Assembly: GCF_001640805.2 (NCBI RefSeq)
Contig: NC_066852.1
Location: 1,261,245-1,325,244, forward strand
Direction of reading: 5' to 3'
Origin: Lates calcarifer
Taxonomy: Eukaryota; Chordata; Actinopteri; Centropomidae
Length of the DNA stretch: 64,000 nt
This document shows, in pieces, positions 1 through 11,022 of this stretch; within the stretch, counting starts at the first letter, position 1, and the number at the start of each line of letters is the position of its first letter. The position numbers and the translations under genes are program-made. The notes below the pieces were generated by a model. That model searched no databases. It had not been told where the DNA came from and worked only from the letters and a program-made list of their open reading frames with translations.

Positions 1-3000
1 TGAGCAAAAGGTGAGGATTTCTCACATACAAAGCTGTCAGTGTGAAATGAATGATAGGCCGTGACTAACACCAGCCATGACCCCAGGGCTCAGCCTGGTT
101 TTAATACTGTTTTGAAGCTTTTCATCTTATTTAAGTAATTACTGAGATAATATCCCAAACCAAGGTTATTATTTTGGCCAAGATTATCATACTATTAAAT
201 TTTGCTATCAGCACATGCCTAGCGGTGCCTCTTAAGTCTACTTTATGGCCTCAGATATTCAATTTGGTTTCCTTTTTATTAAGATCCCCATTAGCTGATA
301 CAGCGCAGACAGCCAGTCTCCTGAGGTGAGAAGATTAACAGGCTCTCATACTAATCCTTACAACCAAACTGCTGATCCCACAGACAGCCAGGCTCCGCTC
401 GTATGTGAAACACAATCACTTCATTCAGTGGTACAGTTAATCTAAAGCTCCATCCTGGTGACACTGGTGTGAGAACACTGAGCGTTTCCAGCTCACACAG
501 TGAGATAATGTCAGAACCTATAGCCTCACGGAGCATAGAGGAAATATGACCTCACATGCAGAGTGAGATGAAGTGCGTGGCATAAAAATGATGGTGGATT
601 CTTTATTTTGTTCAGGCAGATTGGAGTCTCAGTTATGCAAACATTTCTCAGACACAGAGCTGCTCTGCAGGCAGAAACAATTAAACCTCCATGGATGGAG
701 CCAAAAAAACTAGTTGGCAAACAGCTGGCAGGAATAAAAACTTTCTAAACACATTCAGATTTTCTTGGTTGGGATACTGACAAAATAATGTTGTTGCCAC
801 CATGACAATGCTCTGTCTTTTGAATGCTTGTTTCCATGACAACATCATCAAACAGTCTATTCTGCAGAATTTCTTGTATTGTGCTTATTACCAGCTTTCA
901 GTACTGGCCTCAGATCCAGGAGTCAAATCTACATATTGGCCATCGGTTGTTTCAAAGCCACAAGGTCTGGTGGGGGGGGCGGTGCCAGCCCTGAAGCGTT
1001 AAAGTCCAGTATCCTGACTTTTTGGTTAGATCATATTTATTCATGTAGTGGAAGCAAACACACGACCGGAGCCACTGAAATACACCATATACATAAGTGT
1101 GTACATCCATCCAGTAGCTTAGCCAGAGCCAATCTCAGCTGACATTGGGCGAGAGTCGAGGTACACGCTGGACAGGTCACCAGTTGGTCGTCAGTCAACC
1201 TAACACGTCTTTGGACTGTGGGAGAAAACCAGAGTACCTGAAGGAAACACACACACCTGCCAGTCACAAACCTAATGTTTTATTTATTCTTAGACACCAA
1301 TAGAGACAACTCAAGTTTTTGTTGCACTTTAGGTCAATTCTGGATTTCGTCTTGCAGCAATATGTTTTATTCATCAGTTGGAGTGAATTCTGTTGTTCTG
1401 TAGTTGCTCATATTAGCTGAGTTGTGTACCCTCATGTGATCTGAGTTGGTTCGCTGGTGGTGAAGGTTTTTCATCTGCAATAGACCAGAGAGACTGTGGC
1501 TGTGCTGCAGTGACAATGATGTCAACACAGAGTGAGGACTTGCTGGTTATGGCTGGATGGTTTAATAGCCCAGTGTTAGCTGGTGCCTGAAATTATTCTC
1601 ATGTGGCAAGTTGCTTTCCAAGAGAGTGAGAAAGGTTCAAATGAAAGGGAAACAAGGAATACAAACTGGATTGGTTATTGTCAGCTCACATGTTTTAATG
1701 AGTTTATGTGTGGTTCTCTGTACAGGTATCTCTGTAATCTTGGAAGCAGGTGTGAAATCAAGTCAAAATGTAGACTTCTTGTATGGAATGAGGGCTTTTC
1801 AAGCGTTTAATTGTTCATTATATTCCAGTACCTCTAACAGGTAAATCTTTGCAGTGTTAAAAATGCAACCAAACCTTGAACCAGGGATGTCAGAGATGTT
1901 AAGTTTTGATTTGAGTGCTGACAGTTCTCCCCTGACCTTGGAAACAGCAGTTGAGAAAACAATCTCAGCTAATGGAATAAACATTTCAGTGTTTAATCCT
2001 CATTACAGGAATTAGCAATCGAGCGTCCTTGCCTCGTGCTGCAAGGTTCACGCTAATTGGCTTTCGAATATTGAAATATTTACTTTTTTATGTCCAACAG
2101 ATTATGAGTGTAATGTTTTTAATACAAGAACACATAATGATTAAAAAATGCATATTTACAGTAACTAAAGTGGAATCATTTGTGTCTCAGAGACGTGGTT
2201 AACACGTGGTTAAAAACACCAAATGGGTTCATCCCTTTGTGAGCATGAATGTGCTCCATGAATTTATGGTGTGGTTTTACTTTGAGATATCCTCTGTGCA
2301 GCGTTGATAGTTCGGCCTGAAGCTACAGGAAAGCTTGTGGAGTGTGGAGCATTTTAAGGCAATATATTATGATGGCCTATATGTCTGGACTTCTTAATGA
2401 AGTTACTCACTGTGACATTTACATGCACTGTAAATACAGTGGGTATGATAATATGTTCACACCTCTGCTCTGCAGTCAACCTTACGTCAGGTCATGGCAG
2501 GTGGACAGGAGGTTGACCGCTGCCTTCACGCCCTGTTTAACTGTGTGTCATACACTATGAAGTCATATGTAAAATATGCATATTTCATGTTCCATTATTT
2601 CTGTTCATGTTCTTGAACACCCCACAGCTTCAACCTGCCTCTAACCTTCAAACAGCACACATCCTATTTACATATTAAAGGCCTCTACTCTGCAGAAACA
2701 ATTTGGAAGCACTGCGTCTCTCTCTCTCACCGTACTTTCCTTATTTGTTGTCATGTTTAAATCCAGTTTTTCATTTCCCCACATTTCATTTTGCTATTGT
2801 CTTGAAAACAAAACCCCTTTTCCTTTTGTCTGCTGTCTCTAAGTCTTTCTTTCTTCTTCATCCCTTTCATCGTCTCCCTTTCTTTCTCAAGGTTTATTTT
2901 CAACATTGCCAGCCAAGAAAAAGAATCATCACTGTTGTGTTCATTATAGTTGGAGGATTAAATTGGGCAGCCACTCCAGGATGTCTCTGTTATGTTAGAT

Positions 3001-3616
3001 AGACAAGAAAAAGGAGAAGAAATGAGGAAAATTGCTGTAAAGGAAGGTTCATTTTTACTTAAGACAAGCATATTTAGGGTGCTTAAAACATATTAAGACC
3101 TCAGCGCATAATTTCAAAAAAATTCAAAAGACTCATGCATCATTTTCCTGAAAAGCTCCTGCAGTTGGCAGACTTTGTGGTTGCCATTGTGCTTATGTTT
3201 CTCCAATACCAACAAAGTTCAAACAGTCAAAAGATACCGTTCCACTGACTCAACTCGCCAGCTCAGTCTTTCTCTTATCTGACCCTGCTGCTCAGGAGCA
3301 GTCAGGGCACCATCATATCATAATTTGGTTTTGGAAGTCTCCTCTTCTTCCTCCACTACCCTGCCATCTCATCTTTATTGCCTCTACCTCTGCATTCACT
3401 CCTCTCTCCTTTTAGTCTCCCAGGATTTATAAGCCTGTTAGAACCACTGTACTTCATGCCTCTTTCTTCTGAGCCATCTGTCTCCTGCTCATCTCCTTGA
3501 TCATCCCCTTCTTTCACCTTCCCTCACCTTTCCACTCTTCTGTCTTTGGAAGCTTCTAAATACAACAGAGATCCAGCTGATGAAAGTGCTTTCTCTCTTT
3601 CACTCGGTCTCTGAAG
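1..3616 (+). other. galnt10: galnt10 intron (3' part)
   Basis: This stretch precedes the first recognisable exon and ends in a pyrimidine-rich tract and an AG at 3615-3616, so it is the 3' part of a galnt10 intron. The preceding exon should end in the residues YEISFK of the conserved WGGEQYEISFK motif; I looked for that motif here and did not find it. The only recognisable content is a repeat fragment at 1103-1262 and CT-rich low-complexity sequence around 2720-2900 and 3330-3620. The short open frames in it have no recognisable protein similarity. Confidence 0.8.
1103..1262 (+). repeat. Dispersed teleost repeat (SINE/LINE-tail type)
   Basis: The segment begins with a CATCCATCC run, continues through AGCTGACATTGGGCGAGAG (1136-1154), a GGTACACGCTGGACAGGTC block and CTTTGGACTGTGGGAGAAAACC, and ends in a short AC run. 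I recognise this order from a very common repeat of ray-finned fish genomes. The copy is missing internal parts and lies inside a galnt10 intron. A related fragment in the opposite orientation is at 12390-12475. The class is not certain from this fragment alone. Confidence 0.75.
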
Positions 3617-3724
3617 GTGTGGATGTGTGGTGGTCGGATGGAGGACATCCCTTGCTCCAGGGTAGGACACATCTATAGGAAGTACGTCCCCTACAAGGTC
3701 CCCGGTGGGATCAGCTTGGCAAAG
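3617..3724 (+). CDS. galnt10: galnt10 coding exon: end of GalNAc-transferase catalytic domain
   Basis: The exon encodes 36 residues starting [20 protein letters not shown] and ending SLAK, in phase 0 at both ends. The acceptor is ...CTCTGAAG and the donor is GTAATT. The protein is a Golgi type II membrane enzyme that transfers GalNAc from UDP-GalNAc to Ser/Thr and prefers already glycosylated (mucin-type) peptides. The W-x-CGG-x-x-E-x-x-PCSRVGH run is the hallmark of the Gal/GalNAc-transferase part of GALNT catalytic domains (GT27). From the family, its His takes part in metal and UDP binding. The KYVPYKVP stretch that follows fits GALNT10 better than other family members. It corresponds to about residue 350-386 of the roughly 600-residue protein. 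The next exon is 2.2 kb downstream. Confidence 0.93.
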
Positions 3725-5928
3725 GTAATTCATCACACTGTGTGCCTCCACGGTTCATGACGAAGTACAATACACCAGATCAGTGACAGATTTTTTGTAT
3801 ACTGTAACAATGTGGTTCAGTGTCAGTGTAGTGCTGTTGCATCATCTCTGTTAAGTCCGAGTCACAATGGATTACTGTAATTAATGTAACATACTGTAAG
3901 TAGAGCTAATCTGTAAGACTGATAGCAGTGCTAATCAAAGAGTATTGGATCTCTATTTCCTATCTAAAGGCTGATCCATTGCTGCCTTTTATATCTATGT
4001 ACCCAAAGAGATTCATTAACAGTAACAGTCATTAGTAAACCACCTGTCCAACATCCCCTTGAACTTATTATTTACTCTCAACTGTTTTCCCAGGCTTAGT
4101 AATAGTAATGATGACTATGACTGTCATTACTATTACACTTACAGTGTGTACACCATGCAAATGAATCATGTGAATCACTTTGGACCCAGTATCAGAAGAT
4201 ATACATTGTTAAATAAAATAAACTCCTCAGGGACATCCCTTATTGTCTCTTACCATGTATTTATGTGAAATACAGTTCTTTTAAACTAAAGGGCATGTTC
4301 ATCTTAATATTTTTTTATCATGTCTAAATGTCCATTGTCAGGTGTTGTGGAGCTTTTAAATGGAACTGACTGCAAAGCTCTTTGACAACAACAATGCAGT
4401 ATCTTGCTTTGCTTATTATCGCTCATTTATATTTGTAGTTCTTCTTACATTTATTGCATATCTTTTGGAAAAGTTCTTATCAGGTTTCTTGATTAAAGAA
4501 ACAATAAACGAAACAAAATCCAATTATACCCTTGCAAACTGATTTGAACTGATTTGAACTGTCTCCAGTATTCGCACACACACACAAGACTCGTCAGCAT
4601 TTAAATTACAGTTACATTTAAAAAACTAAACATTTGGCTTTGTGCTGTACTGAAACATGGTTTTATGTGAAACCAAATATATTTCAGCTCAGGAAATACT
4701 CAGGAGTGGGGAGAGAAAAGTCATTTAATTTTTTCATGCATACACACACACACACACACACAGCACAAACACTGTAAAAACAACATCTGTGAACTTCACT
4801 AAACAGTAAGACTGAACTAAAGCAGGTGTAACTGAATATATCAGCCAACAGACACATAAACATATTTGCGCACTACACTCATGCAAACATATATACTACA
4901 CACATAAACACACTTAGCCCTAGTGTGAGCTCGTCTTTTGCTGGTGCAGTGTAACAAATGGCAGCGTTTTTGTTTCCCACATCTTTTACTAAGTACTCTC
5001 CTCTTTCTCCTCCATGTACCGGAGCACTTTACAGTCAGCTCAGCACCCACTAACAAAAGACCACCAGATGAGAAGCAGCCGTACGCAGTGTGTCTACTAT
5101 CTACAACTTATAGCCTCTGCAGGTGCAACTGTGAAGAATGAGCTTAAGTTTCTTTGTTCCTTGTCTTCTTCAAAGTACCCTACACAGAAAGGGAAATTAT
5201 CTAAAAGTGCTAAATCATCTGGGGTGTAGCTGAACCCTATTCATTATGCATGCCTCTGCCGCAGCCTGAAACTTGGCTCGGTTTGGCTCAGTATGCAACT
5301 GAAAGGCACTGGCCTTTGTTTTGGCTTTTTTATTCTGACCAACAGTCTTTAGACTGGACCTCAGTGGAATCCTGATAGCTCTGAATCAGCCTAAACTTGC
5401 AGATGAAGGAGAACATTTACATAACATTTTCTAAGAATTAATTCACTCTTCGTTCTCTGCACCAATTTGAAACCACTGTTTCATTATCCAAGGTTACACA
5501 TCTTCATTTTCTGTCATTTAAAAGTTAAAAGTTTTTGTTTTTTTTAATTGAAATGCTACAGTACTCCGACTAAAACTGCAGACCAACAGACATGGTCAGT
5601 TTGAATACAGCTGGCTCTAAGTTTTCACTGATGCAACAAAATAGCAAAACACTGCAGTCATGTTGGGTTATTCCATGGCAAAGCTAAGAAATGGGCAAAC
5701 TCCCTGAGGCCAATCTACAGTGGAGCCAGCAGACTATGTAAACACTTATGTTAACAAAGCAGTCCAGTGTGGTTCCACAAGATCATCCTCACTGCATGGG
5801 ACTGAGGGATTTTGTGTTTATTTGTGGGCGGCTCATAGACATTCTGTGAGATTTGGGATGCCTGCTAGGAAAAGTAGGCTGTTTAGTGAATGAATCCATC
5901 CACCTGACTCTCTTTGATTTGATTTCAG
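3725..5928 (+). other. galnt10: galnt10 intron
   Basis: This 2.2-kb intron runs from GTAATT to ...GATTTCAG. It contains a (CA)10 microsatellite at 4742-4761 and a tandem pair of the 10-mer GATTTGAACT at about 4542-4561. No exon or recognisable transposable element is seen in it. Confidence 0.85.
4742..4761. repeat. (AC)10 microsatellite
   Basis: Uninterrupted AC dinucleotides inside a galnt10 intron. Confidence 0.95.
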
Positions 5929-6150
5929 AACCTAAAGCGTGTGGCAGAGGTGTGGATGGATGAATATGCCGAGTATGTCTACCAGCGTCGGCCCGAGTAC
6001 CGCCACCTGTCAGCGGGAGACATGACGGCGCAGAAGGAGCTGAGGAACCGGCTCAACTGCAAGAGCTTCAAGTGGTTCATGAGCGAGGTGGCCTGGGATC
6101 TGCCCAAACACTACCCACCGGTGGAGCCTCCTGCTGCTGCGTGGGGAGAG
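5929..6150 (+). CDS. galnt10: galnt10 coding exon: catalytic C-terminus and linker
   Basis: The exon encodes 74 residues, from [18 protein letters not shown] to [11 protein letters not shown], phase 0 at both ends, with acceptor TTTCAG and donor GTAACA. The [16 protein letters not shown] block is the conserved end of the GALNT catalytic domain. The [16 protein letters not shown] and [19 protein letters not shown] segments form the final helices and the linker to the lectin domain; the last is typical of GALNT10. The exon is GC-rich and free of stops. An open frame runs on past the donor to 6255, but that tail is intron read-through and should not be counted as protein. Confidence 0.95.
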
Positions 6151-7204
6151 GTAACAGCTAGGATTTATCCTGAGAAGTTGTACATCTGTGACAACATCAA
6201 TCAAAATCTGCTCAGCAAATTCCATCATTTCAGAGATGCACTGCATATGCTCTAATACACACCTGACTGACAGGTGCATGGGGGAATGCAGTCAGCTGAT
6301 AATAAGGTAATGAGCTCCCAACCCCTGTCAGTTCTAATACTTTGAGTTTGTTCATGACTAATGGAGGTCCCCTACCATCTTAGTATTTCAGACAAAAAGA
6401 CAAACATCAGAGACAATAGAGGAAAACAATTTCAAAGGCAGAGGAAATGAGAATAGAAATGTATAAAGTCTGTTCCTTAGCTAAAAGCAAAGTTTTTTAT
6501 TTTTGTCTTTGTTTGAAAATGTCAGTGATTTCTACAGCAACTTATACTTTTTATGCCTAAAAGGAGCCATGTCCCTGAAGCTGGACACACACAGGGGAAC
6601 AGTATTTCCACTGCTGATACCACCAGCAGAGTTAACATTTATTGCTGTGTATGAGGATTGGCTTTGGCTGTGGACTGATGTATGGGCACCACAAACAGTG
6701 CATGATGCTATAAAGTTCACTGGATACAAAGGTGACCATCACAAGGCACATGCCATGTTCAATTCAACAAAGGATTTTTGACTTATAAAAGATGAATTAC
6801 TTGTGGGAATTCTCCAAGGTGAATGCAGAAGGGTGAATCATGCTGGAGATAGTGATATCAGAATTCCCAGTGGTGTGTAACAATAACAGTGATGAAACAT
6901 GTTCGCAATAACACACAATTTTTTTCCTTCTCCTCCCATAATCCACAAACGGTGTGGACCGAACAGGCCTCTGGGCCCTTGAAAGGAAAGTGCACAAAAA
7001 AGGAAGTAACAGCAAACTGAACAACACAGAGCCCTCCACAAAGTACACATACATCTGTGTATGAAAGACAGAGCTGTGATTGATGTATTGATTGACATGT
7101 GTCCAACTAAGAGTGGATATGTAATGGTTTACCTTGTGCAGAGCAGAGCGCTCTCTGTCCTCTGTCCTCTTGACTCCATATGTTTCTGTGTGCATGTTTT
7201 TTAG
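6151..7204 (+). other. galnt10: galnt10 intron
   Basis: About 1.05 kb between donor GTAACA and acceptor TTTTTTAG. There is no recognisable repeat or exon. Open frames on the - strand around 6797-7267 have no visible similarity and are treated as chance. Confidence 0.85.
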
Positions 7205-7322
7205 ATAAGGAACGTGGGTAGCGACATGTGTATGGAAATCAAACACTTTGTGTCTAGGGAGCCCCATTCGCCTGGAGAGCTGTGTGAAAGGCCGGGGTGA
7301 GGTGGGCTGGAGTCACGGACAG
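7205..7322 (+). CDS. galnt10: galnt10 coding exon: start of ricin-type lectin domain, with +1 frameshift
   Basis: After acceptor TTTTTTAG the incoming frame reads IRNVGSDMCMEIKH, matching the start of the lectin domain (alpha repeat). The second half matches only one frame over: LGSPIRLESCVKGRGEVGWS then HGQ, up to donor GTGAGT. The exon is 118 bases, while the protein pattern (39 residues in human GALNT10 as I know it) requires 117, so there is one surplus base between CAC (7244-7246) and CTA (7254-7256). Read as printed, the frame hits TGA at 7298-7300 and loses nearly all of the lectin domain, which from family knowledge guides activity toward glycosylated substrates. Both halves are well conserved and the splice sites are intact. 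A sequencing or assembly indel is the simplest reading; a real null allele is possible. Confidence 0.9.
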
Positions 7323-7716
7323 GTGAGTGTCATTCGTTATATTTTCTCTAGTAAAACGTCTAATGGACTGTACAGATATACAACATTCTCTTCCTGTTGC
7401 ATGGCTGCAGTACTGCACAGAAAATACCATATCTGAAAGGAGCATAACCCAAGCATGAAGCAACGATTGTTATAAACTGATCACTGGGACGCCAAAGTAG
7501 TTCACTTTGTCCAGTAGTTCCATTCTAGTTGCCATGAAATTTGATACTGGTATATGTGGCACCAAGAGGATCACGTCTAAAGCTAACGACCAAACTCTCA
7601 TCAGCTTCAGATGTACTTTGATAGTATTGTGAAATGACGTACTTGCTAATGTTTTCAAGCAGACATTTGATGCCCAATGTCCAGTGTTGGTTACAGCGCA
7701 GATATATTCTCTGCAG
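7323..7716 (+). other. galnt10: galnt10 intron
   Basis: A 394-base intron, GTGAGT to ...TTCTCTGCAG. Part of it (about 7510-7580) resembles a dispersed fish repeat that I list separately. Confidence 0.9.
7510..7585 (+). repeat. Fragment of dispersed teleost repeat
   Basis: The run TTGCCATGAAATTTGATACTG followed by GGCACCAAGAGGATCACG resembles the 'tggattgccatgaaatttgg…ccccagaggatgaat' repeat found in many fish genomes. The match is by recall and the copy is short and diverged. A longer stretch of the same type seems to lie at 13930-14410. Confidence 0.45.
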
Positions 7717-7866
7717 GTGCTGACATTTGGTTGGAGGGAGGATATCCGGGTGGGAGACCCCATGCACACAAGGAAGGTTTGCTTTGATGCAGTCTCCCAC
7801 AACAGCCCCGTCACCCTGTACGACTGTCACGGCATGAAGGGGAACCAGCTGTGGCGCTACAGGAAG
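7717..7866 (+). CDS. galnt10: galnt10 coding exon: lectin domain, beta repeat
   Basis: The exon encodes 50 residues beginning [15 protein letters not shown] and ending NQLWRYRK, phase 0, with acceptor CTCTGCAG and donor GTGAGG. [25 protein letters not shown] contains the C-F-D and Q-x-W signatures of a ricin-type (beta-trefoil) repeat. The WREDIRxGDP and TLYDCHxMKGNQLW strings are characteristic of GALNT10 and its closest paralogues. The exon is intact and in frame with the next one. Confidence 0.95.
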
Positions 7867-8538
7867 GTGAGGGAGGGGAAAGTGGAGACTTGTTGAAAAC
7901 AGAGGCATTTGTTCTCTTCAGCTGCTGTTGTGGTTTTGTTTTGGTCAGCTAAGCATCATTTAAGCCAGTTAATGAGTCATTTCAACATTACTGTGGCTAT
8001 CTGTTAACTAATTACATAAATGTGTGAGAACTTTAGGCCTTGCATAAACAGCAGACACAAGTTGCACTTCCCCAGTTTCTCTTCCGTTTCTTTGAAACCA
8101 CAATGACATTTTTTGAGGGCCTAACCACTTCTATCACTGGACAATGGAGAGGTGTTTTTTGTTTGTTTGTTTGTAGTCAAAGGCATCTGCAAGGTTGGAC
8201 TATGCACCATTATAAACAACGTAGAAAACCATTTCAAGGTCAAGGCTGAAAAACAGAAAACCTGAACTGACTGAACTTTTTTGTTTGATGTTGCACTGTC
8301 CAAGCAGAGTGAAGCTTCACCATTATACTGAATAGATCCAAGGCCTGTTGCAAGGACACATGTCCCTCACAATATCTAGGTCAATATCCAGAACCCCTCT
8401 AATACCATGAAGGATGTTTACCATGGTGAACCTTTCTTAGAGAGGTCATCATTGAAACCACATCACCAAGGAAAAAGGCGATGTGAAAAGGTTTACTTAT
8501 TACAGATGAATAAGGCTTTATTACTGTGTTTCCTCCAG
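7867..8538 (+). other. galnt10: galnt10 last intron
   Basis: This 672-base intron runs from GTGAGG to TTTCCTCCAG. It has a short (GTTT)n run near 8158-8174 and no other recognisable content. Confidence 0.9.
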
Positions 8539-8703
8539 GATAAGAGTCTGTATCACCCCGTCAGTAACAGCTGCATCGACAGCAGCCCCAACGAGCGGCG
8601 AGTCTTCATGAACACGTGCGACCCCTCCTCCCCCAGCCAGCAGTGGCTGTTTGAGAGAACCAACGCCACCGTGCTGGAGCACTTCAACCAGGGCGCCAAC
8701 TGA
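8539..8703 (+). CDS. galnt10: galnt10 last coding exon: lectin gamma repeat and stop
   Basis: The exon opens after TTTCCTCCAG in phase 0 with DKSLYHPVSNSCIDSSPNER and closes with EHFNQGAN and the TGA at 8701-8703 (54 residues plus stop). SCIDSS and the FMNTCDPSSPSQQWLF block give the C-x-D and Q-Q-W signatures of the third lectin repeat. TNATVLEHFN carries an N-x-T sequon. The length and ending fit the GALNT10 C-terminus. Downstream sequence has no further coding similarity. Confidence 0.95.
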   Translation, partial: DKSLYHPVSNSCIDSSPNERRVFMNTCDPSSPSQQWLFERTNATVLEHFNQGAN

Positions 8704-9612
8704 GGGCTCTGGACAGTGAGATGAGACGTCTTCCAAAGAAAAATCATGGAACAATGATCACATTTGATCAGGTTAGTGAAAGAATATTAGGTTTTTGTTT
8801 TACTCTGCTTTATAAGGAGCAATGCTGCACTTTGTATTTTCAGTTGTTGTTTCTGCATGCAGTTTGAGCTGCTGCAAGAAGATAACTTTGCCTCATTTTT
8901 GCTGTTGTGCAGATGAGAGTGGAAACTACAAATGAACAACATGCTGCTTTAGAAACATTCCCCGTGGTGAAGCAGTGATCCAGTGCAGTGGCTGAGAGCT
9001 CAGAGTACTGGTCAGACCACTCACAAGAACATCCACAATCCAATCCTACAGCTTGAACTTGTGATGAGGAAGGAGGTAAAATAAGACACGCTTGCCTGAG
9101 CACTAATGCTGCCAACAGTCAATCTATATAAACTGCAAAGCACTTCAATTCTATTGACTGCTTGTATTCTGTTCCTCCACAGGGTGGGAGAACAATGGTG
9201 AAACCTGATTGTCCAGTGGAAACCTCTAGAATTTACAAGAGAAAAACATCTGCACAGATGCTCCTTTCTTTCATTGCTGGTTTGATCTGTCAAACACAGA
9301 CTGGATTTAATGGATGATCTTTTCTTTTGCCTCTTTTAACCTTGCCTTTTTCTATTGTTGCCTTAAGAATTTCCAACAACGGACTGAGTCTGCTCTTTGT
9401 TTTCATTTGTGGTACCAAAACACTTTTTAAAAAGATCTTAATCAACATGAACTGTGAAAAAGCATCAAACATATTTTGAACAGTTATTCCAGCGCAGTGT
9501 GCCGATGCACTGTGAGAATTTGTGTTTTTTCAGAGGAACATCTTGTACAGACTCATCTTGAAAATGCAAATATTTTTCTACTGCATAATAAAGCAACAAA
9601 ATGACAAAGTAA
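8704..9612 (+). other. galnt10: galnt10 3' UTR
   Basis: Sequence from the stop codon to just past the poly(A) signal at 9587-9592, about 0.9 kb. It is AT-rich, non-coding and free of obvious repeats. The exact cleavage site is inferred; it should fall near 9605-9615, ahead of a GT/T-rich stretch. Confidence 0.7.
9587..9592 (+). promoter_or_regulatory. galnt10: Polyadenylation signal AATAAA for galnt10
   Basis: A canonical AATAAA hexamer about 885 bases after the stop codon, followed within 25-45 bases by a T/GT-rich element (GTCCTTTTCTGTCTAATGTC), the usual downstream element. It is the first well-placed canonical signal after the stop that I see; other signals farther on could give longer forms. 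Confidence 0.65.
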
Positions 9613-10590
9613 GTCCTTTTCTGTCTAATGTCTGTCTATTAACAAGTGTTACGCTAAAATCTATTATCTACAGACGTGCTAATGTTGTGGCTGTATGAGT
9701 GTCACTCAGTCTGTTGGTTGGTTGGCAGAACAACTCCTGGGTGTATTACTGTGATATTTCATACAGACGTTCAGAGCCCTGGGTGATGCCCTCTCAGACA
9801 ACATGGTGGAATTTCTTTCTCTGATATAAAGACAAGACTGAGCAAAGACTAAAGTACCAACACTATATTCATATTTTTATAAGAGGAAGAATGGTTTGAA
9901 GCTTGTTAAAGGCATGTTTGCCATGTCATGGAAAATAACTTTTTAAAAAGTGGAACTGAGCTTGGGTCATCAGAGCTGAAGACAGATGTCACCCACAGCT
10001 AATACATAACAATGAAACAAACTTTGTATAAATGATCATACAGTATCTGCTACACCCACAGTGTGCCCACTCCAGCATTGTGCATTTGACCACTCAGGTC
10101 CTTGACTCAGCACCTGTATATGAGCACAGACATCTTATTGGAAATCTGATAAAACTGAGGTCACACAAACTCATCATCTCGGCTCGGTCTGGAGATGAAA
10201 CCTGCACAGCGAGCTAACATTTCCCCACAAAGGACAGCAGCTGCTGAGGCCCAAAGTTCATTCACCACTTCCACTTTTTTATTGACAGAGTGAGTCATCA
10301 ACCTGAGTGGCAAATCCAATTCCCAAGTATGAGTCTGGGGATCTTATTGGATGTCTAATGCCACCAAGGTCAAACAAACAAACAGTGGAAGCCACTGCAT
10401 AAATTGCCCTGACCTGGGTTTTTTGTTCGTGATAAGGGTAGAAAAATATTGTTTACAATAAAACTCCAGTCATCAAGCTTTTCATATTAGTGTGAATGCT
10501 GAACCATGTGTTTACATTAAACACCCCGCACTGAATACATAATACACATAGGCACAAATGATATTCCAGAAATCTACTTCAGAGCCAAGA
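9613..10590. other. Intergenic, nothing recognisable
   Basis: Non-coding sequence between the galnt10 3' end and a repeat copy. No exon-like frame with splice sites, no RNA gene and no known repeat was recognised. Confidence 0.6.
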
Positions 10591-11022
10591 TGTACATGAG
10601 CCAAAACATTGCAACCACCCCGTCTTAACACGCTGTTGTTCCTTCATGTGCTGCCAAAAGAGCTTCAGCAGCCGAGGCATGGACTCTACACGACCCTTGA
10701 AGGTGCCCTGTGGTATCTGGCGCCAAGATGTTAGCAGCAGATCCTTTCAGTCCTGTAAATTGCGAGGGGCAGCTGCCGGGGGTATGTTGTTTTTTTCCAG
10801 CATATCTCTTGCCATTGGATCATAGTTTCTCCCTCCTTGGATCATTGGCAGTAGGTACTAATCACAGCTGCTGACCGGGACAACACACAAGCCTTGTCGT
10901 TTCAGAGATGCTTTGACCCAGGTGTCCGGCCGTAACAATGTGACCAATTGTCAGAGTGCTACACACAACCATTTCTCCAGCATCCAACACACGGACTCTG
11001 AAAACTGACTGTTCACTCCCAT
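10591..11022 (+). repeat. Diverged copy of a dispersed teleost repeat with internal deletion
   Basis: It starts with ATGAGCCAAAACATTGCAACC, continues with GAGGCATGGACTCTACACGA, TGTGGTATCTGGCGCCAAGA and TGTTAGCAGCAGATCCTTT, and ends with CTGCTGACCGGGACAACAC, TTTCAGAGATGCTTTGACCC and a GACTGTTCACT segment. I recognise this order from a repeat common in many fish genomes, normally starting 'agccaaaacattatgaccacc'. The middle portion is shortened and many bases differ, so it is an old copy. It holds no open reading frame; I do not assign a superfamily. Confidence 0.75.

Noticed and set aside
1..3616. An additional upstream galnt10 exon
   Set aside because: The expected WGGEQYEISFK coding motif was not found in this stretch.
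6151..6255. Open frame continuing past the galnt10 exon donor
   Set aside because: The donor GTAACA and loss of similarity show it is intron read-through.
7254..7436. Small independent gene starting within the frameshifted exon
   Set aside because: It is simply the second half of the galnt10 lectin exon in another frame, followed by intron.
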